A stretch of DNA of 64,000 nucleotides, from positions 310,001 to 374,000 of the forward strand of contig JBBPUQ010000003.1 of assembly GCA_038501195.1 (NCBI GenBank), in the 5' to 3' direction. A model generated the notes under the pieces. That model saw only the letters and a program-made list of their open reading frames with translations. It searched no databases and had not been told where the DNA came from. The translations under genes and the position numbers were made by a program. This DNA is from Nemania diffusa. Lineage: Eukaryota > Ascomycota > Sordariomycetes > Xylariales > Xylariaceae. Below are positions 21,777-33,597 of the stretch, piece after piece (positions within the stretch are counted from its first letter, which is position 1; every line of letters begins with the position of its first letter).

Positions 21777-24700
21777 ATGCCAAATTTAACTTCCATTCAG
21801 TCTCAGTTGAGACAACACGAACAGTGGCTTATTGGGCTACGTCGTGATTCTAGTAAGACTCTTCGACAAATCAAGGACGAGTTATATGAACAAAAGGGTA
21901 TCGCAGTTAGGTATATCTTCTCCAACCATATCCTCAATTAACGGCTACTCATGAAATCAGTGAAAACCAGTTGGAGATATATTTCAAGAAGTTAGGACAG
22001 CGCAAGAATCTCGCACAGTCTGAGTGGAGAACGGTGTTCCATTTTCTGGATTCCCAGAAGGCGTTCGGGTGTGTTTACGACCTCTACATCAGTGAAAAGT
22101 TGGTGTTCGAAAATACTCTGCGGAGAAACCGAAGGAGAACTGGGAATCTGCATCCGATGGCCTCGAGCCTTCGTGAAGCTAGTACGTGAGATAGTCTTGC
22201 GACTCGAGCCCTTCAGATGGCTTATAACGCCTTATGCAGATGAAATACTCACGAAACTTCCCGAGGGAGTCACCGTGAAATTGCGTCTTCCACGAGCCTC
22301 TCCAGGCCCCAGCCTACAGCGCAGAATTAATTCGCAGCCGGTGCTGGAGGCAGGTTCTACTACTAACTCGGGCAGAGAGCCTAGCGTGTTGCATGGTAGT
22401 ATTTCGGCCGACAGCGCTATACTCGAGCCAATTGCTAGCATTTCCGATGTAATTGCGACCTCTAGCTCCATCGACTCACTGTCTGCGATCATAGGTATTC
22501 CAAGTCCATATCAGGGACAGCTTGTAGACTTTTCAGCCACCACGGAAGCACACGATATACTCCAGGGTATAGATTTTTCCATGATGAACGAAATAGGGAG
22601 GGGAGCCGAATTTGACTTCTTCAATATATCAGTTGCAGATTATCGTGCTAGAGAATCCCCCCCTTTCAGCTTTCGGCTGAATTCACAGTTTCAAGGTGCG
22701 TTTACATCTTCTGAGCCGAAGAATATTTCCAAACCCCTCCTATTCTACAGGTTCTCGTAGGAATGTTTCAGTTACTTATACAGCCAGTAGATTTCGCAAA
22801 CCAAGACGACTGGATGGTGGGCTTGCTCATGCCAGCTGAACTTGACTACGGATATCAGGCGAGCGTCACTCCGATGGAATCTGCTCAACTCCTTCTGCGG
22901 GAGTTCGGTTGTGGGATCTCCCGGCGTGGACCACATGGGATGCATGAATCGTTGCCCACTGCCGAAGAGCTCATAGACAGCCTGCAATCCCTCGTGTCTA
23001 TGGAGGACACGGGAGAGTTCCATGAGCCGTTACATGTTGTTGGTGGCAACGTACTATTCCCGGATCAGTTCGTTCAACTGTTCCTCTTCGCCACCGTCAA
23101 CAACTTCGCCGGCATTGACACCATACCCATGAAACTAATCATGAGATTCATGAATCAGCACAAGCCTTTACGGTCTAGGATCCTAAGCTGTCTCACAAAG
23201 GCAGAACCCACAATCTCCTCAAGGGCTTTAACGGAAACTTTACTCAAGGCTGCGGTAGAAGCCGGTGATGCAAAAACGGTTCACGACCTTCTAGCGTTGA
23301 AATTTGTCAAACCAGATGACATCATATGCATGAAGAAGGGGTGGCGTAGGACGCCTTTGGAAAGGGCGTCAACAATGCACCACTTCGAGATCATGGAACT
23401 CTTGTTGCGTTTTGGTGCTGACGTGGACAAAACCTACATGGGCATAGAGTCCAAAAAAGAGCGAAGACCTCTCGAATGCGCCATCCGCCTATGGGGTGAA
23501 TATCGTCCAACTGATATCAAGATTGTGGGTTTGCTCCTTGATTATGGTGCGATTATATCCAGTAGGCTAGCGGAGGCTGCAATCCGCTGGGGAGATACGC
23601 AATTAATAGAGAAGCTTATGCCGAGGTTTCTACCATTACGGCATGAGTATTTCTTCTCTACTTCCATGCTCATTGAGGCCGCCGGATACCTCAAAAATGA
23701 CATAGGTCTAAAAATCGTCCAGCAAGCTGTTAGGACTTGTCGAGATATGCATGACAGCATTTGCCTCAGCTCGAATCAGCAACTGTTAGTCATAGCGATG
23801 ATGCGTGCTGCAAATAAGAAAAACACCGAACTTGTCTGCCTCCTACTTCCACACGGAGGCCAGAACGGGTTGGACGCGGCGCTGACAGCGGCAGTGCGAT
23901 CTGGGAGCCACAGCTTGGTGCACTTGCTTATTAAGCACGGTGCATGTGCAGATGCACCAGCTTGCGAAATTGATCCCCGTTTGCGCAGAGAACCTCCACG
24001 TGAAAAATCCCCTCGCACTACGCCTTTAGCAGAAGCAATCCGAGCTGACGATGCTGAACTTGTTGAGTTGCTTGCGAAAGAAGGCGCGTGGAACCAGATT
24101 GATGAATCTGGCCGTCTAGAGGCAGCACTGCACGCGGTCGCTGAGTCCGGTAGCTTGGTTTACCTCGACAAGATTCTACAGTTGGTACCCCATCCGGAAC
24201 CGGAAGCCCTTACTCGCCCGCTATGTACTGCTATAAATGCAGGACATGAAGAAGTTGCGTTAAAATTAATGGGCGTTGGTGCCGCCGTGAATGAAGGCGA
24301 CTTTACTAGCCGTGCTCTTCTTGAGTCCTTGCGAAAAAGGAGTCAATCTATCTTCTGGGCCATTTTGGAGTCCGACGTGCGAGTGCCTAGTGATGCTCTA
24401 GAGTTAGCAGTCGCATGGGGAGACCCGCAGATGATTAAAGCGCTTGTCTCTATGGGCGCCAATATCAATCACTGTAGCGATGAGGGTCAATTGCCACTTG
24501 TAACTGCTATACGGGCTGGCAACAGGTCGCTGATTAATCTTTTGATTAGTCTGGGCGCTGATCTGAACTCTCTTTCAGGTAGAATGTCTCCCTTGGCTGC
24601 TGCGGTGTTGGTTCAAGATGAAGAAATAGTTAGTTATCTGCTTGATCATGGGGCGGATCCAGCCGACGAGACAGCGTTTATAAATGCCGCCATTCACAAC

Positions 24701-25549
24701 AAGGGACTACTGAACCTTGTCTTTCAGGCATTTGGCAAGCAATATCCGAAAGGGCTTATAGGCTTCGGTGTTGGGGTATTGCACCACGCGCTCGACACAC
24801 AGGACGACGCACTGTTGGAACTATGCCTGACTGCAAGCTTTGACGTCAACGACTTGCCTTGCCGCGAACAATACGATGAAGGCCCGACGGTTAGCGCACT
24901 CGGATTTGCTATCAAGAAGTACCGTGGCGATCGTCTGGAGTTGATTGGTAAGCTTCTAGATGCTGGAGGCAATGCCAATATTCGAGCAAGCGAACGAGAG
25001 GATTATCTATTTCCAAGTTCTACCAGAATATCCATACGGCAAACAGCATTCCTAGACGCTATAGAGACGAAAAGCGTGCCACTTGTAGAGTTGCTTATTT
25101 CCAAAGGGGCGAACGTCCAAATGGAAGCGAAGTGGGGTCTCAAACGCACGCCTTTACAAAAGGCCTGTGAAGTTTCAAGTCATACTATCGTTGACCTCCT
25201 CCTCGCACACGGCGCCAATGTGAACGAAGCTCCGGCAGTTCGTGGAGGCGGTACTGCCCTCCAGCTTACTGCTAAAACGGGTTCGATAAGGATTGCGAAG
25301 ACTTTACTAGCTGCGGGTGCGGATGTAAATGCCCCGGGCTCGCAGGTTAGAGGATATTCTGCCATCAACTATGCCGCAGCATGTGGTCGGCCTCACATGA
25401 TACAACTGCTATGGAATGCCATGGGCGCAAGCTTTACCGCCGACAAGTGTGAGAGCGCGATTGCGCTGGCGCAAGAGAATGGGCACCTAGCTTGTGCAGC
25501 TCTGATTAGTAACCTCTCCTCCGGAAGTCAGGGCTTGATTAATCTTTGA
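21777..25549 (+). CDS. Clr5-domain ankyrin-repeat protein
   Basis: Exons 21777-21910, 21961-22181, 22240-22695 and 22761-25549 join in phase to about 1199 residues. The N-terminal 80 residues resemble the Clr5 domain found at the head of many fungal ankyrin proteins (QHEQWLIGLRR, TLRQIKDELYEQKGIAV, FKKLGQRKNL); this is completed only when the first intron is removed. A polar linker follows, then from about residue 400 a long array of ankyrin repeats. Examples are ELLLRFGADVDK, VHLLIKHGACAD, KALVSMGANINH, NLLISLGADLNS, ELLISKGANVQM and DLLLAHGANVNE, with roughly 15 or more units, some degenerate. Such proteins are expanded in filamentous fungi and are probable sensors or scaffolds. Some are associated with NLR-like and heterokaryon-incompatibility systems, which is only suggestive here. 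The second and third intron boundaries are my best choice and could be off by a few codons. Confidence 0.83.
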
Positions 25550-26377
25550 AGAATGATGGTTAGAACATGGCAGTCCTTTATATGTTTTTAGAATGGAACA
25601 TCTCGGGGCTCTGGGTAGTGGTCTCCTTTGGGGTTGAATGTGCTCGCGCTTTTCTATGGTGTTACAGTTCCTATAAGTTCTATAGACAATGATAAGTCGT
25701 TACCCCTCACTGTGGCTTCCAGGCCTTTATCAAAGTTGTAGTAGGCACTTCTTGAAACTAGGTCCTTAATGAAAATATCTTCACGTCGAGGACATGTGCG
25801 GCCGAAGCGAAGAAAGGCAAACATTGGAAGAATATGTCACCCTACTTGCCAAGAATCTGGTGCAGCTACTAGGAGTGAGCGCGAACTGGCCTATCTGAAG
25901 ATCGACGGAAACCAGAACGCTGGACGCTGCCTCCCTTGCCTTCTCTCTGCACCTTGCCTTGAACTACACCAGCTGAGCCCTCAATTTCCATTTCTCCGAA
26001 ACCACTTCTACGTAAGGGGATTTTGCAATCGCCACATCTTCACTGGGAGTCCCTGTCTAGTTAACGTGGCCAAGTTTCTGAGGAGTGAATGCGGCACAAG
26101 TTAAATGAGTCGGATCCAGTATCGATTCAAGTTAATCTCTCATGCTAGGTCCACAGAGAACTACTTAGGCTCGTGATTTCCGCCAATTCTGCTGCAGGAT
26201 AGTACTGAGTTGCTCGAGTCAAAGCCATCATCGGACCTCCCGGCAACGGCAACGAGAGACCAGATTCCATATGACTGGAAGTATTAATCCACCAGAGTTC
26301 AAACTAGCTCATTACGCTAGGTCACTCAGTACTGCCATCTCGAGCCTATCCAGCCCCTTTATGACTCGGCAGCCGAT
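25550..26377. other. Convergent 3' spacer, no gene
   Basis: Lies between the ankyrin gene and the next gene on the minus strand, so it holds two 3' ends. The open frame at 25769-26104 has no support. Confidence 0.5.
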
Positions 26378-28219
26378 TTAATACTGCGCCAAATGCGGCA
26401 CGGAAAGATCGTTCGCCTCAATCAACTGCCGCACGAAGCGCTCGTTCGCTTCCAGCGTCATCGCCGCAGTCGGCACGGACCCACCATCCCCCCCGTTATC
26501 CATGACGGAATCGCTACCGTGCTCCTCGGCCGGCGCGGACCGGCTGTAGGGCCGGCGCTGGTACTTGACGAAGGGCGTGGTCATGAGCCAGTCGCGCAGG
26601 AAGTACGCGATGACGCCGAGCCGGAACCCGGGGTTGATGCCCTGCCAGGGGTAGCCGAGGGTGTTGCGCGCCGGGCCGGGCGTGGCGTCGTAGTTGACCA
26701 CCGGACACCAGCTTTTTTCGCCGTCGGATGTCAGCGCTCAGTCCTCGCAGAGTCTAGAGAATTCAAGAGGGAGGTAGGGCGGGGAGGTAGGTGGCGTGGA
26801 CTTACTGCCAGTTCGTTCGCGAGGTCGCGGTGTAGCCCTCGCGCGTGATCATGCCGATGTACTAGATAGTTGTGCAGGCGGGTTAGTTCATTATACTCGA
26901 GCGGGCAGCGATATTTGGGGTCCGTGACGGAATATGCGTGCTTATACACCCGGAAAGAGGGGAGGAAGAGGGAAGCAGGAAGGAAGACTAACGAGAGGCC
27001 TCTCCATCCCGATATCCCCGCGGTGGTATCCGAAGATAAGCAAGTGATTCTAGCCCATCATCAGCAGGCAATTCGACGAACCCAAGCTAACCCAACCAGC
27101 GCCTTACCGAGGGTATATGTCGGCGAGCCACGTGGCCCGGTGGGTTCAAGTTAGCGAAGTCGGCGCCGAAGTATGTATTCGCCTGGGACACACACACAAT
27201 AAGTAAGCCTCGGTTTCCCACGTCTTTTTCTCACATGAAAAATATCTTGACAACTAGCTAGCTACGATGACGACGTACCTCTCCGAACGGGAACTCGAGG
27301 ATGAGATCACGGTTCAGGTCGAGCTCGCCGCCGCTGCTCGCGGACGCGGCGAGGTGGCCGCCCTGGCGCATCTCGCGGGGCCAGATCTCGCCGTTCTGGC
27401 TGAGGCCCGGGTGGTCCGGCGGCACGTTCGCCGGGTCGAGCATCATGGAGCGGAAGAGCGAGGAGCCCCAGAGGACTGCGAGGCGGGATCGCCGCCGTAC
27501 TTATTAGCTTAAACTAGCCGGGTTGGATCTGGCTGGGGATGTTAGAGATAGAGAGAGGAGGCAGGACGCACACTGGTCAAAGATGGCGGTCTGGTGGATC
27601 ATGATCTGGCGCGTGCCGCCGTTGTTGTTGATGGCGCTGCGGCTGCTCGCTGACGGGCCGGCCATGACTCGCTCCGGGATGTTGTTGCGCGGCGCATCGC
27701 TGGTTCTCTGGTTAGTAGACAGTATCTATTTCTTAGTTCTCGCGTAATATGCGCTCGTGTCGGTATACTGCGTCGAGTAACTGCGCCGACGCCAAAATAA
27801 AATGATAAGGGGGATAAAGAGAGTGGAAACTCACGCTTGGTACATCTGTAGTTGGCGTCGTGACTCGTCGTCGACTTGAGGCACATCGAGCTGTGGATCG
27901 AAGGGAGGAGACACCCAGATCGGTACTGGTGTGCGCGTTGGACGTGAAGGGCGGACGTCGACAGTTGGGAAGTCCATTTTGACATCGTGATTCTCAGTTG
28001 ATGTAGCAACAATGGTGGTTGAGGTGCCGAAGTATGACTTCCAGACAGTTGCATCGCGAGTTTGCTCGTTGATGGTCGCGGTGCTTGAGATATTGAAGTT
28101 TCCAAGCGATGTAGCCGCCAGGGCAGCCCAGAGGGTCCAGACAACGCAAACTCTCACTATATAATCGCACGAGTTAGGATATATTTTGTGTATCGTGTAT
28201 GGGCGGGATGGGACTGACT
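26378..28219 (-). CDS. Secreted protein of unknown family, seven exons including a 1-nt first coding exon
   Basis: Reading downward, coding exons 28219 (A only), 28156-27835, 27699-27572, 27475-27279, 27182-27108, 26861-26806 and 26711-26378 join in phase to about 370 residues. All introns have GT-AG ends; the first (28218-28157) has a CTAAC branch site. The protein begins MRVCVVWTLWAALAATSLG, a clear signal peptide. A proline-rich stretch (RPSRPTRTPVPIWVSPP) follows, then a compact domain with TRQIMIHQTAIFDQFLWGSSLF, SMMLDPANVPPDHPG and YPWQGINPGFRLG. No enzyme motif or named family was recognised. The intron between 27107 and 26862 is long (246 nt) and might hide another exon, so the middle of this model is the least certain part. 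Confidence 0.6.
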
Positions 28220-28909
28220 TGTCTCAGGGGTGGATGGAAACACTGTAGAGTTGAGGAACGTGTGGGATGCTAAACTCAAGAGCAGTGGAATGGTTCTTGT
28301 CAGTGCTCGACCCGCGAGGCTCTTTGCACATGCTTGTCCCTTGAAAGGTAACGGGAAGGAAGTGCAAGGGGTTTGCTATGTTTGCCCCGACTGAGCTGAT
28401 TCGATGGTTTCCTTTAATCCGAAACAGGTGAGTGGTTATGACGGCGTAGCGCCCTGGGTCAAAAAAGGGCAATGAACGAGGACAGCAAGGAAACGCAAGC
28501 ACGCTTGCCTTCTTAACTCCGAAGGTACATACCTTGGAGAGCTACCAATACCGTAAGTAGTCCTGTAGTGAATGGAAACCCGCTCACTCAGTGAGCTAAC
28601 AACTTGCTCACGTCAACGTCAACTCGAGGGTACGGAAGTACCTATAGTACCCGCAGTTCGTATGTCTCTTTCGCCTAGACTATGCACCTCGTTACAGATG
28701 TAGCCTTGGGAGCTTGGAGGAAAATAGCCTTTCAAGGGCTGGGATTTAGAGAGATACATATATAGGGGGGGATATCCAACCAAAAACCACTATGCTAGAC
28801 CTGACCGATGCAACTCCCAAGTGCCTGATCACCGGCGTTGAATCTTTATCTACATGGAACCGTGGTTAATATACAAGAGGAACTGTGGGGTTTCTATTTC
28901 TATGTTTAT
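28220..28909. other. Spacer between tRNase Z 3' end and secreted-protein gene
   Basis: Contains the 5' leader and promoter of the minus-strand secreted-protein gene. A 93-codon minus-strand frame at 28224-28502 opens with GTG and is not supported as a gene. Confidence 0.45.
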
Positions 28910-31891
28910 TCATTCCGTCTCCTCGCTAAACAACTTCTGAATAGCGGGCAGGAACGCCTGCGCCTTTCTAAAGTCGCCGAGTTTGACTCGCATGTAGTCA
29001 AATGCGACGAGTATCACCTCGTCTTCCCTCGCCTTGTCCTTGGATTTGAATTCGGCAGGGATTTCGAAATCCTCTTCTAAGTTAGGAACATTCTGATATC
29101 TCTGGGAGAAATGCGTCAACAGAATTCTCCTCGCGCCCATTCTTCGCCCCACGTCGATCGCTTCCGACATGGTAGAATGCTTCTTGATAACTGCATCCTT
29201 CTTCAGCTCATCGTCGAATGTGCTCTCGTGTATGAGAAGCGTTGCGCCCTGGCCAATCTTCACAAATTCCTTGCTCGGGCGGCAGTCGCCTGAATATGCG
29301 ACTTTCAGCCCCGAGGGGAAAGTAAAGACGGTTGCGAGTGCTCCCATGCAATGGTTAACCCAGCATCCCTCAATCTTCTCCAGACCGAACTGCTCGGTTT
29401 CCGCACTACTGAAGACGCGTGGTTCGGAGATGGATTCATTCGCGGCCCGCTTGTTGATCCCAACGGTAACCAGGCGCTCGAACCCGAAATTTTCGACATC
29501 GGAGTACTCTCGCAACCACTCGATCATGTGGCCGTGAGAGACGACCATAAGTTGAGCAGATGGGTTGGACTTCATTGTTTCCTCGTGCCAAGATTTGATG
29601 ACGGATACAGTACCCAGATGATGATCTGCGTGGAGGTGGCTGATCCAGATTACCTTAAGATCTTGAAGCACAGAGGGTAGCTCATCACCGAAGACGCGGC
29701 GTAGCTGTCCCATAGTGTTCTCACCCGCATCGAAGAGATAGTTTCCATAGCCCGGTACACGAACTAGTGTAGCCGACACATTTCGATACTTGGAAGGTAG
29801 CGCCGACCCAGTACCGAGGGAGACAATTTCAGCGTCTCTATTCGGGATGTCGGCTTCCGCCTTCTCGACTTTTGCTATGAAATCTGGGTCGGAAATTTTG
29901 CTCCTTGCTTCAGCAGCTATTTCCAAGATGCTCTTATCGAAATCTGGTTGAGCAAGCTTCTGGATATCTGGAAACGGCACTATCTTGTCGTCCTGATGTA
30001 TGTAATGAGGAGCAAATTGTATAGTCTTTCCAGTACGTCCGATTTCATATGTGGACGAGGGGGCCCCCCTGATCTCCAAAGGTGACGCTTCTTTATTGCT
30101 GTGAGCGGGTAAAGGGAAACGGTCAGAATCGATACACCGCAGCTTATAGGATTGGGTAGCTACGGATTCTAGGGCGATCATGTTGGGGCAAGTGTCGGTG
30201 GAGGTGACTATGTGCTTCATCGAGTGCATTCTCCCCATGAATTCCTCTATTCGTATATCATTGACAACGCCAGGACCTAGAAGCCAGAAGATAGAGCGTA
30301 TGCCTTTAATGAGCTGGCCATCTACCCATTCGGGTCGGTTGAGTAGGGCATTAATGTAGGAGGTGTCTGGCAAATCAATAACTACAAAGCCAGTGCCAGC
30401 TACGGTCTCGCCAAGCACCATGTCCGGGGTCACCACATTTCCATCCTTGCCCTTGACACTTTGCAAGTTGGTAAGGAGCCGATAATCCGGCTTGGCCACG
30501 CCCAATCTTTCGGCTGCTTGGGGATTGAAGGTTCCTCTCCTGTCGTGCCCTTTCACAATGTAGCACATGGATTGCTTAGAAGGTTCAGTCCGGGGTAGGG
30601 TTGGGACCGTGGCGCCGGGCCAGGGTTGGCGAACCAATACGGGAATATCAGGAACCTCGCCACCGTCGCCGGGCATAGGGCCTTGGTAGGCTCTTAAGTG
30701 GCCCTCTTCGTCACGCACGAAGAGCTTCGCCGGTAGCTGGACTTGGTGCAGTGTCGTTTCGACGAGAGCGTTGATAGTCCAGTCAGAGTTGAACATATTC
30801 GTGACTACCATCTCGGTAAGATCTTCGCTACTCATATCCTCAGCAGAGGTGGGCGATGCTGCCACGGTGCCGTCCCTAAATTCATCGTGGCTCCGCTTGC
30901 GTGAGCTAGCCATGGCCAGATCCTTCCGATCAGACTGAAGAGGCATATACCACACCTTGATGTTTGAATCTTTCCAATCGGGCTCGGGGGCGGCTACTGG
31001 GTTGGTGGTGCGGGGGTCGAGTCGTATTTCGCGAGGCTGTATAGGAAGGCCTCTTCGGAAGATGAAGCGACGAGAGGTGGCCAGAAGGTGTGAGATATTC
31101 TTGCCTGCGTGGATATCCAGGCTGGGTAGCGAGGTTGCTACGGCGCGATCGGACTGCTTCTGCTGCGTCTCCTGTCTCTTCTTCTTCTGTGGCTTCTTCT
31201 GTTTTTCCCGCCTCTCCTGCTCCTCCCGCTTCTGCTGCTTTGCGGCGTTATTTACGGCCATGTTTTCTCTCGACGCGGCATGAATATCGGCAACGGTGAG
31301 AATCATGCCTAGAAGGCCGCCGGCATTGCTCCAGCTCACGGGGCCGCTCAGGAAGATATTGCCCAGCCTATTGAGAGCCTGTTTTCGCTGAACCAAGGCG
31401 CGTTGGGTCCCCTCGGCAACATGGCCGAACATATAACGTTGATCATCGAAGTGCATTATCAAGGTTGTGCCCGGGGTATCAGCCGTGGGTGCTGTGGCAA
31501 CCTGCACGTAATTCAGCATCTTGCGGCTAAAGCTTGCTGTGGTGGACTTGGTGGTAGGGGGTGGCGGCGCAGGGCAGCTGAAAAGAAGGAACCGCGCGTT
31601 CCTGACTCGCTGATAGGTGGAAGCCTTCAACACCCAGGCGACAGCAGGTTCGTCGAAGAGGGATGTTCTTGGCACGGGCGTTCTCGCAAAGGAACCAGGC
31701 CTTCTGAGCGAGGGTGGACGGGATGGTGTATGTGGTATCGCCCTTGTGGCCCTGGAGTGTATTGAACAAGACACTCTGAGTTTGTTAGCTACCGCATACC
31801 CTTTCTTCATCGAGTGTTGAGTCGTGAAAATACCCCGTGTTGCTGTTATTGTACAACTCGGCAAGAATTCTCCTTTTGATGTTTTCTGCAT
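28910..31891 (-). CDS. tRNase Z, long form (tRNA 3'-end endonuclease)
   Basis: tRNase Z removes the 3' trailer from precursor tRNAs in nucleus and mitochondria. A single exon encodes up to 993 residues from the ATG at 31891, or 869 from the internal ATG at 31519. The internal start gives MLNYVQVATAPTADTPGTT, the typical N-terminus of the long form. The upstream extension has an ATG at about residue 28 followed by a segment rich in Arg and Ser and nearly free of acidic residues, which looks like a mitochondrial presequence; alternative starts could thus make two isoforms. The C-terminal half has the active beta-lactamase fold: SLGTGSALPSKYRNVSATL, the HLHADH metal motif, YSGDCRPSKEF, LLIHESTF and THFSQRY. 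A Lys/Gln/Glu-rich insert (from KQQKREEQERR, about residues 220-250) interrupts the N-terminal half. Confidence 0.93.
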   Translation of the reverse strand: MQKTSKGEFLPSCTITATRGIFTTQHSMKKGYAVANKLRVSCSIHSRATRAIPHTPSRPPSLRRPGSFARTPVPRTSLFDEPAVAWVLKASTYQRVRNARFLLFSCPAPPPPTTKSTTASFSRKMLNYVQVATAPTADTPGTTLIMHFDDQRYMFGHVAEGTQRALVQRKQALNRLGNIFLSGPVSWSNAGGLLGMILTVADIHAASRENMAVNNAAKQQKREEQERREKQKKPQKKKRQETQQKQSDRAVATSLPSLDIHAGKNISHLLATSRRFIFRRGLPIQPREIRLDPRTTNPVAAPEPDWKDSNIKVWYMPLQSDRKDLAMASSRKRSHDEFRDGTVAASPTSAEDMSSEDLTEMVVTNMFNSDWTINALVETTLHQVQLPAKLFVRDEEGHLRAYQGPMPGDGGEVPDIPVLVRQPWPGATVPTLPRTEPSKQSMCYIVKGHDRRGTFNPQAAERLGVAKPDYRLLTNLQSVKGKDGNVVTPDMVLGETVAGTGFVVIDLPDTSYINALLNRPEWVDGQLIKGIRSIFWLLGPGVVNDIRIEEFMGRMHSMKHIVTSTDTCPNMIALESVATQSYKLRCIDSDRFPLPAHSNKEASPLEIRGAPSSTYEIGRTGKTIQFAPHYIHQDDKIVPFPDIQKLAQPDFDKSILEIAAEARSKISDPDFIAKVEKAEADIPNRDAEIVSLGTGSALPSKYRNVSATLVRVPGYGNYLFDAGENTMGQLRRVFGDELPSVLQDLKVIWISHLHADHHLGTVSVIKSWHEETMKSNPSAQLMVVSHGHMIEWLREYSDVENFGFERLVTVGINKRAANESISEPRVFSSAETEQFGLEKIEGCWVNHCMGALATVFTFPSGLKVAYSGDCRPSKEFVKIGQGATLLIHESTFDDELKKDAVIKKHSTMSEAIDVGRRMGARRILLTHFSQRYQNVPNLEEDFEIPAEFKSKDKAREDEVILVAFDYMRVKLGDFRKAQAFLPAIQKLFSEETE

Positions 31892-32287
31892 TGCGATACT
31901 TATCTTATCGTGAAAAAAAGTGATTCACTATGACACGGCTCAGAATAGTGGGTCCAGTGCGGGATGCGGGGTGTCATGGTAGACACTAAGCCTTATTGGC
32001 AGTAGCTTACCTATGTACTATACATGTAGCACATGTAAGTTGGTACCAGGTAGGTACTGCGAGGTAAATTGATATCTACATATGTACCTACCTGAGGTAT
32101 GTGCTGTGTGGGTTGCCTACTGACTTTCTATTGCATGCAATTTCTTTTCTTCTCCCTTCATTTCTGGGGACTATAAATAAATAGAAGATTAACCCTACAG
32201 AAGCAGTTCAGCCGATCTTTTACGCAGCCGTCATGTAGACAATAGCAGCTGCCTAGTGCAAGGCGCTCGTTCCTTTGAGGTACCGCA
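31892..32287. other. Short spacer with TACCTA words
   Basis: About 400 bases between the tRNase Z start and the 3' end of the GH16 gene, both minus strand. Contains dense TACCTA/TAGGTA words near 32010-32100. It should hold the tRNase Z promoter. Confidence 0.45.
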
Positions 32288-33597
32288 TCATGGATTATAA
32301 GTGAGGACCTCAAGATTGCGCACTTGGTACAGAGTATCTGGAACAAGTTTAGCGATTGAGCAGGTCTGTTTATTATAAGCTCACTTACCACTGCTCGGCC
32401 CGGGAGACCCAGACGATCCCTCCATTTGCAAGTTGATGATCCTAGTAAGCATTCAATTAGCACGGGAAGCGTACCTACTCGGCAACTATTGTGAGGTGGC
32501 TTACAGATACATTGGCTTGCCGAAAAAGGAGCCCCCTATTTGTGTCGCAATGAGCGAGCCGTCCATATAGAATTTGACCGACACACTAAAACGTCAGCAT
32601 CGATCGCCTTAACTCCGACGTTCGCACTCATTGCCAATTAAAAAAAAAATAAGCAATATCAGGAAAGAGAAACTCATGGTATCTAGTCATGCAAGCCTCG
32701 CTATCACATACTCTTTCTGGTTGACGTCTCGCACCTCGCATTTTATGGAGTGAAACTGGTCTGGGGTCGGGTAAGTCACATCTTTCCATGAGAGAATCGA
32801 AGAGGTGTTGAATGTGTTGAACGACTGCCGATCCAAAGTTAGTAACTAGTTCTCTTTAACTCCCAAAACGCGGATATCCACGAGGAAACAAGGTATACAT
32901 CTTGTTCTAGGTATTAATTCGGCAGAGAGGCGGGGCGTTCGGACAGGCAGTATCCCACATGGAAAGTGGATGATGCCAAATGTGGCTTACAATTTTCCCA
33001 GACCCCTTCCATTCGGCCATGTCGATCTCTGGAGGCCAGCTATCCACGGCCGTGAGCCAGAAGGCCGGCCAGGTCCCCTTCGTTGTTGTCGCCTTGAACT
33101 CGCCAGTGAAGTCGTATCCGCCGCCTCGAGAGACGTTGAAGTGCTCCTTGGCGTGGATAGCGCCCGCCAAATAATTGATCTTGATTTTCTGACCGCCGTG
33201 TACTGCATCAGGCTGGCCAGCCACCTTCTTTGCTGTCAGGGTGAGCATGCCATCCGAGAACTTGACTTGGTCTTTGCTCATACGAGCTCCTCCATTGCTT
33301 TGGGATTAAAAGTCAGTTAATCGGGTTTCTAAGTCGCCCGTGGAATCTTTGGGAACCTGCAAACCCCCATATAGATCGGACTTGCGCGAAACGAGTTCCA
33401 TCTTTTAAACCTGGCCACAGTGCTGACGAAATGACTCCTCATCTAACTTACTGGTCGGTCCCCCAAGGGTAGTTGAAATTCCAATCCGCATCGAAATCTG
33501 ACTGGGAGTTGAAACTTGTCTTAGGAATCATTGTACGGACTGCCCCAATCCCAGCCGCAAGGGCCAAGAGCACTAATCCTTCCTTTCCTAGCTGCAT
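32288..33597 (-). CDS. GH16 glycoside hydrolase (secreted beta-glucanase/transglycosylase-like)
   Basis: GH16 enzymes act on beta-1,3- or mixed-linkage glucans and related wall polymers. Reading down, exons 33597-33452, 33297-32991, 32824-32712, 32585-32505, 32441-32389 and 32337-32288 join in phase to 249 residues. The first exon gives a hydrophobic signal segment, LVLLALAAGIGAV. The active-site signature EIDMAE (ExDxxE, two catalytic Glu) lies in exon 2 within WPPEIDMAEWKG. The strands SFNTFNTSS, VSVKFYMDG and MYLIINLQMEG follow, as does the usual C-terminal LYQVRNLEVLTY. All junctions are phase-consistent and one intron has a CTAAC-like branch (TTACTAAC). The small size suggests a bare catalytic domain without carbohydrate-binding module or GPI tail. 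Substrate is not predictable from what is seen. Confidence 0.9.
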
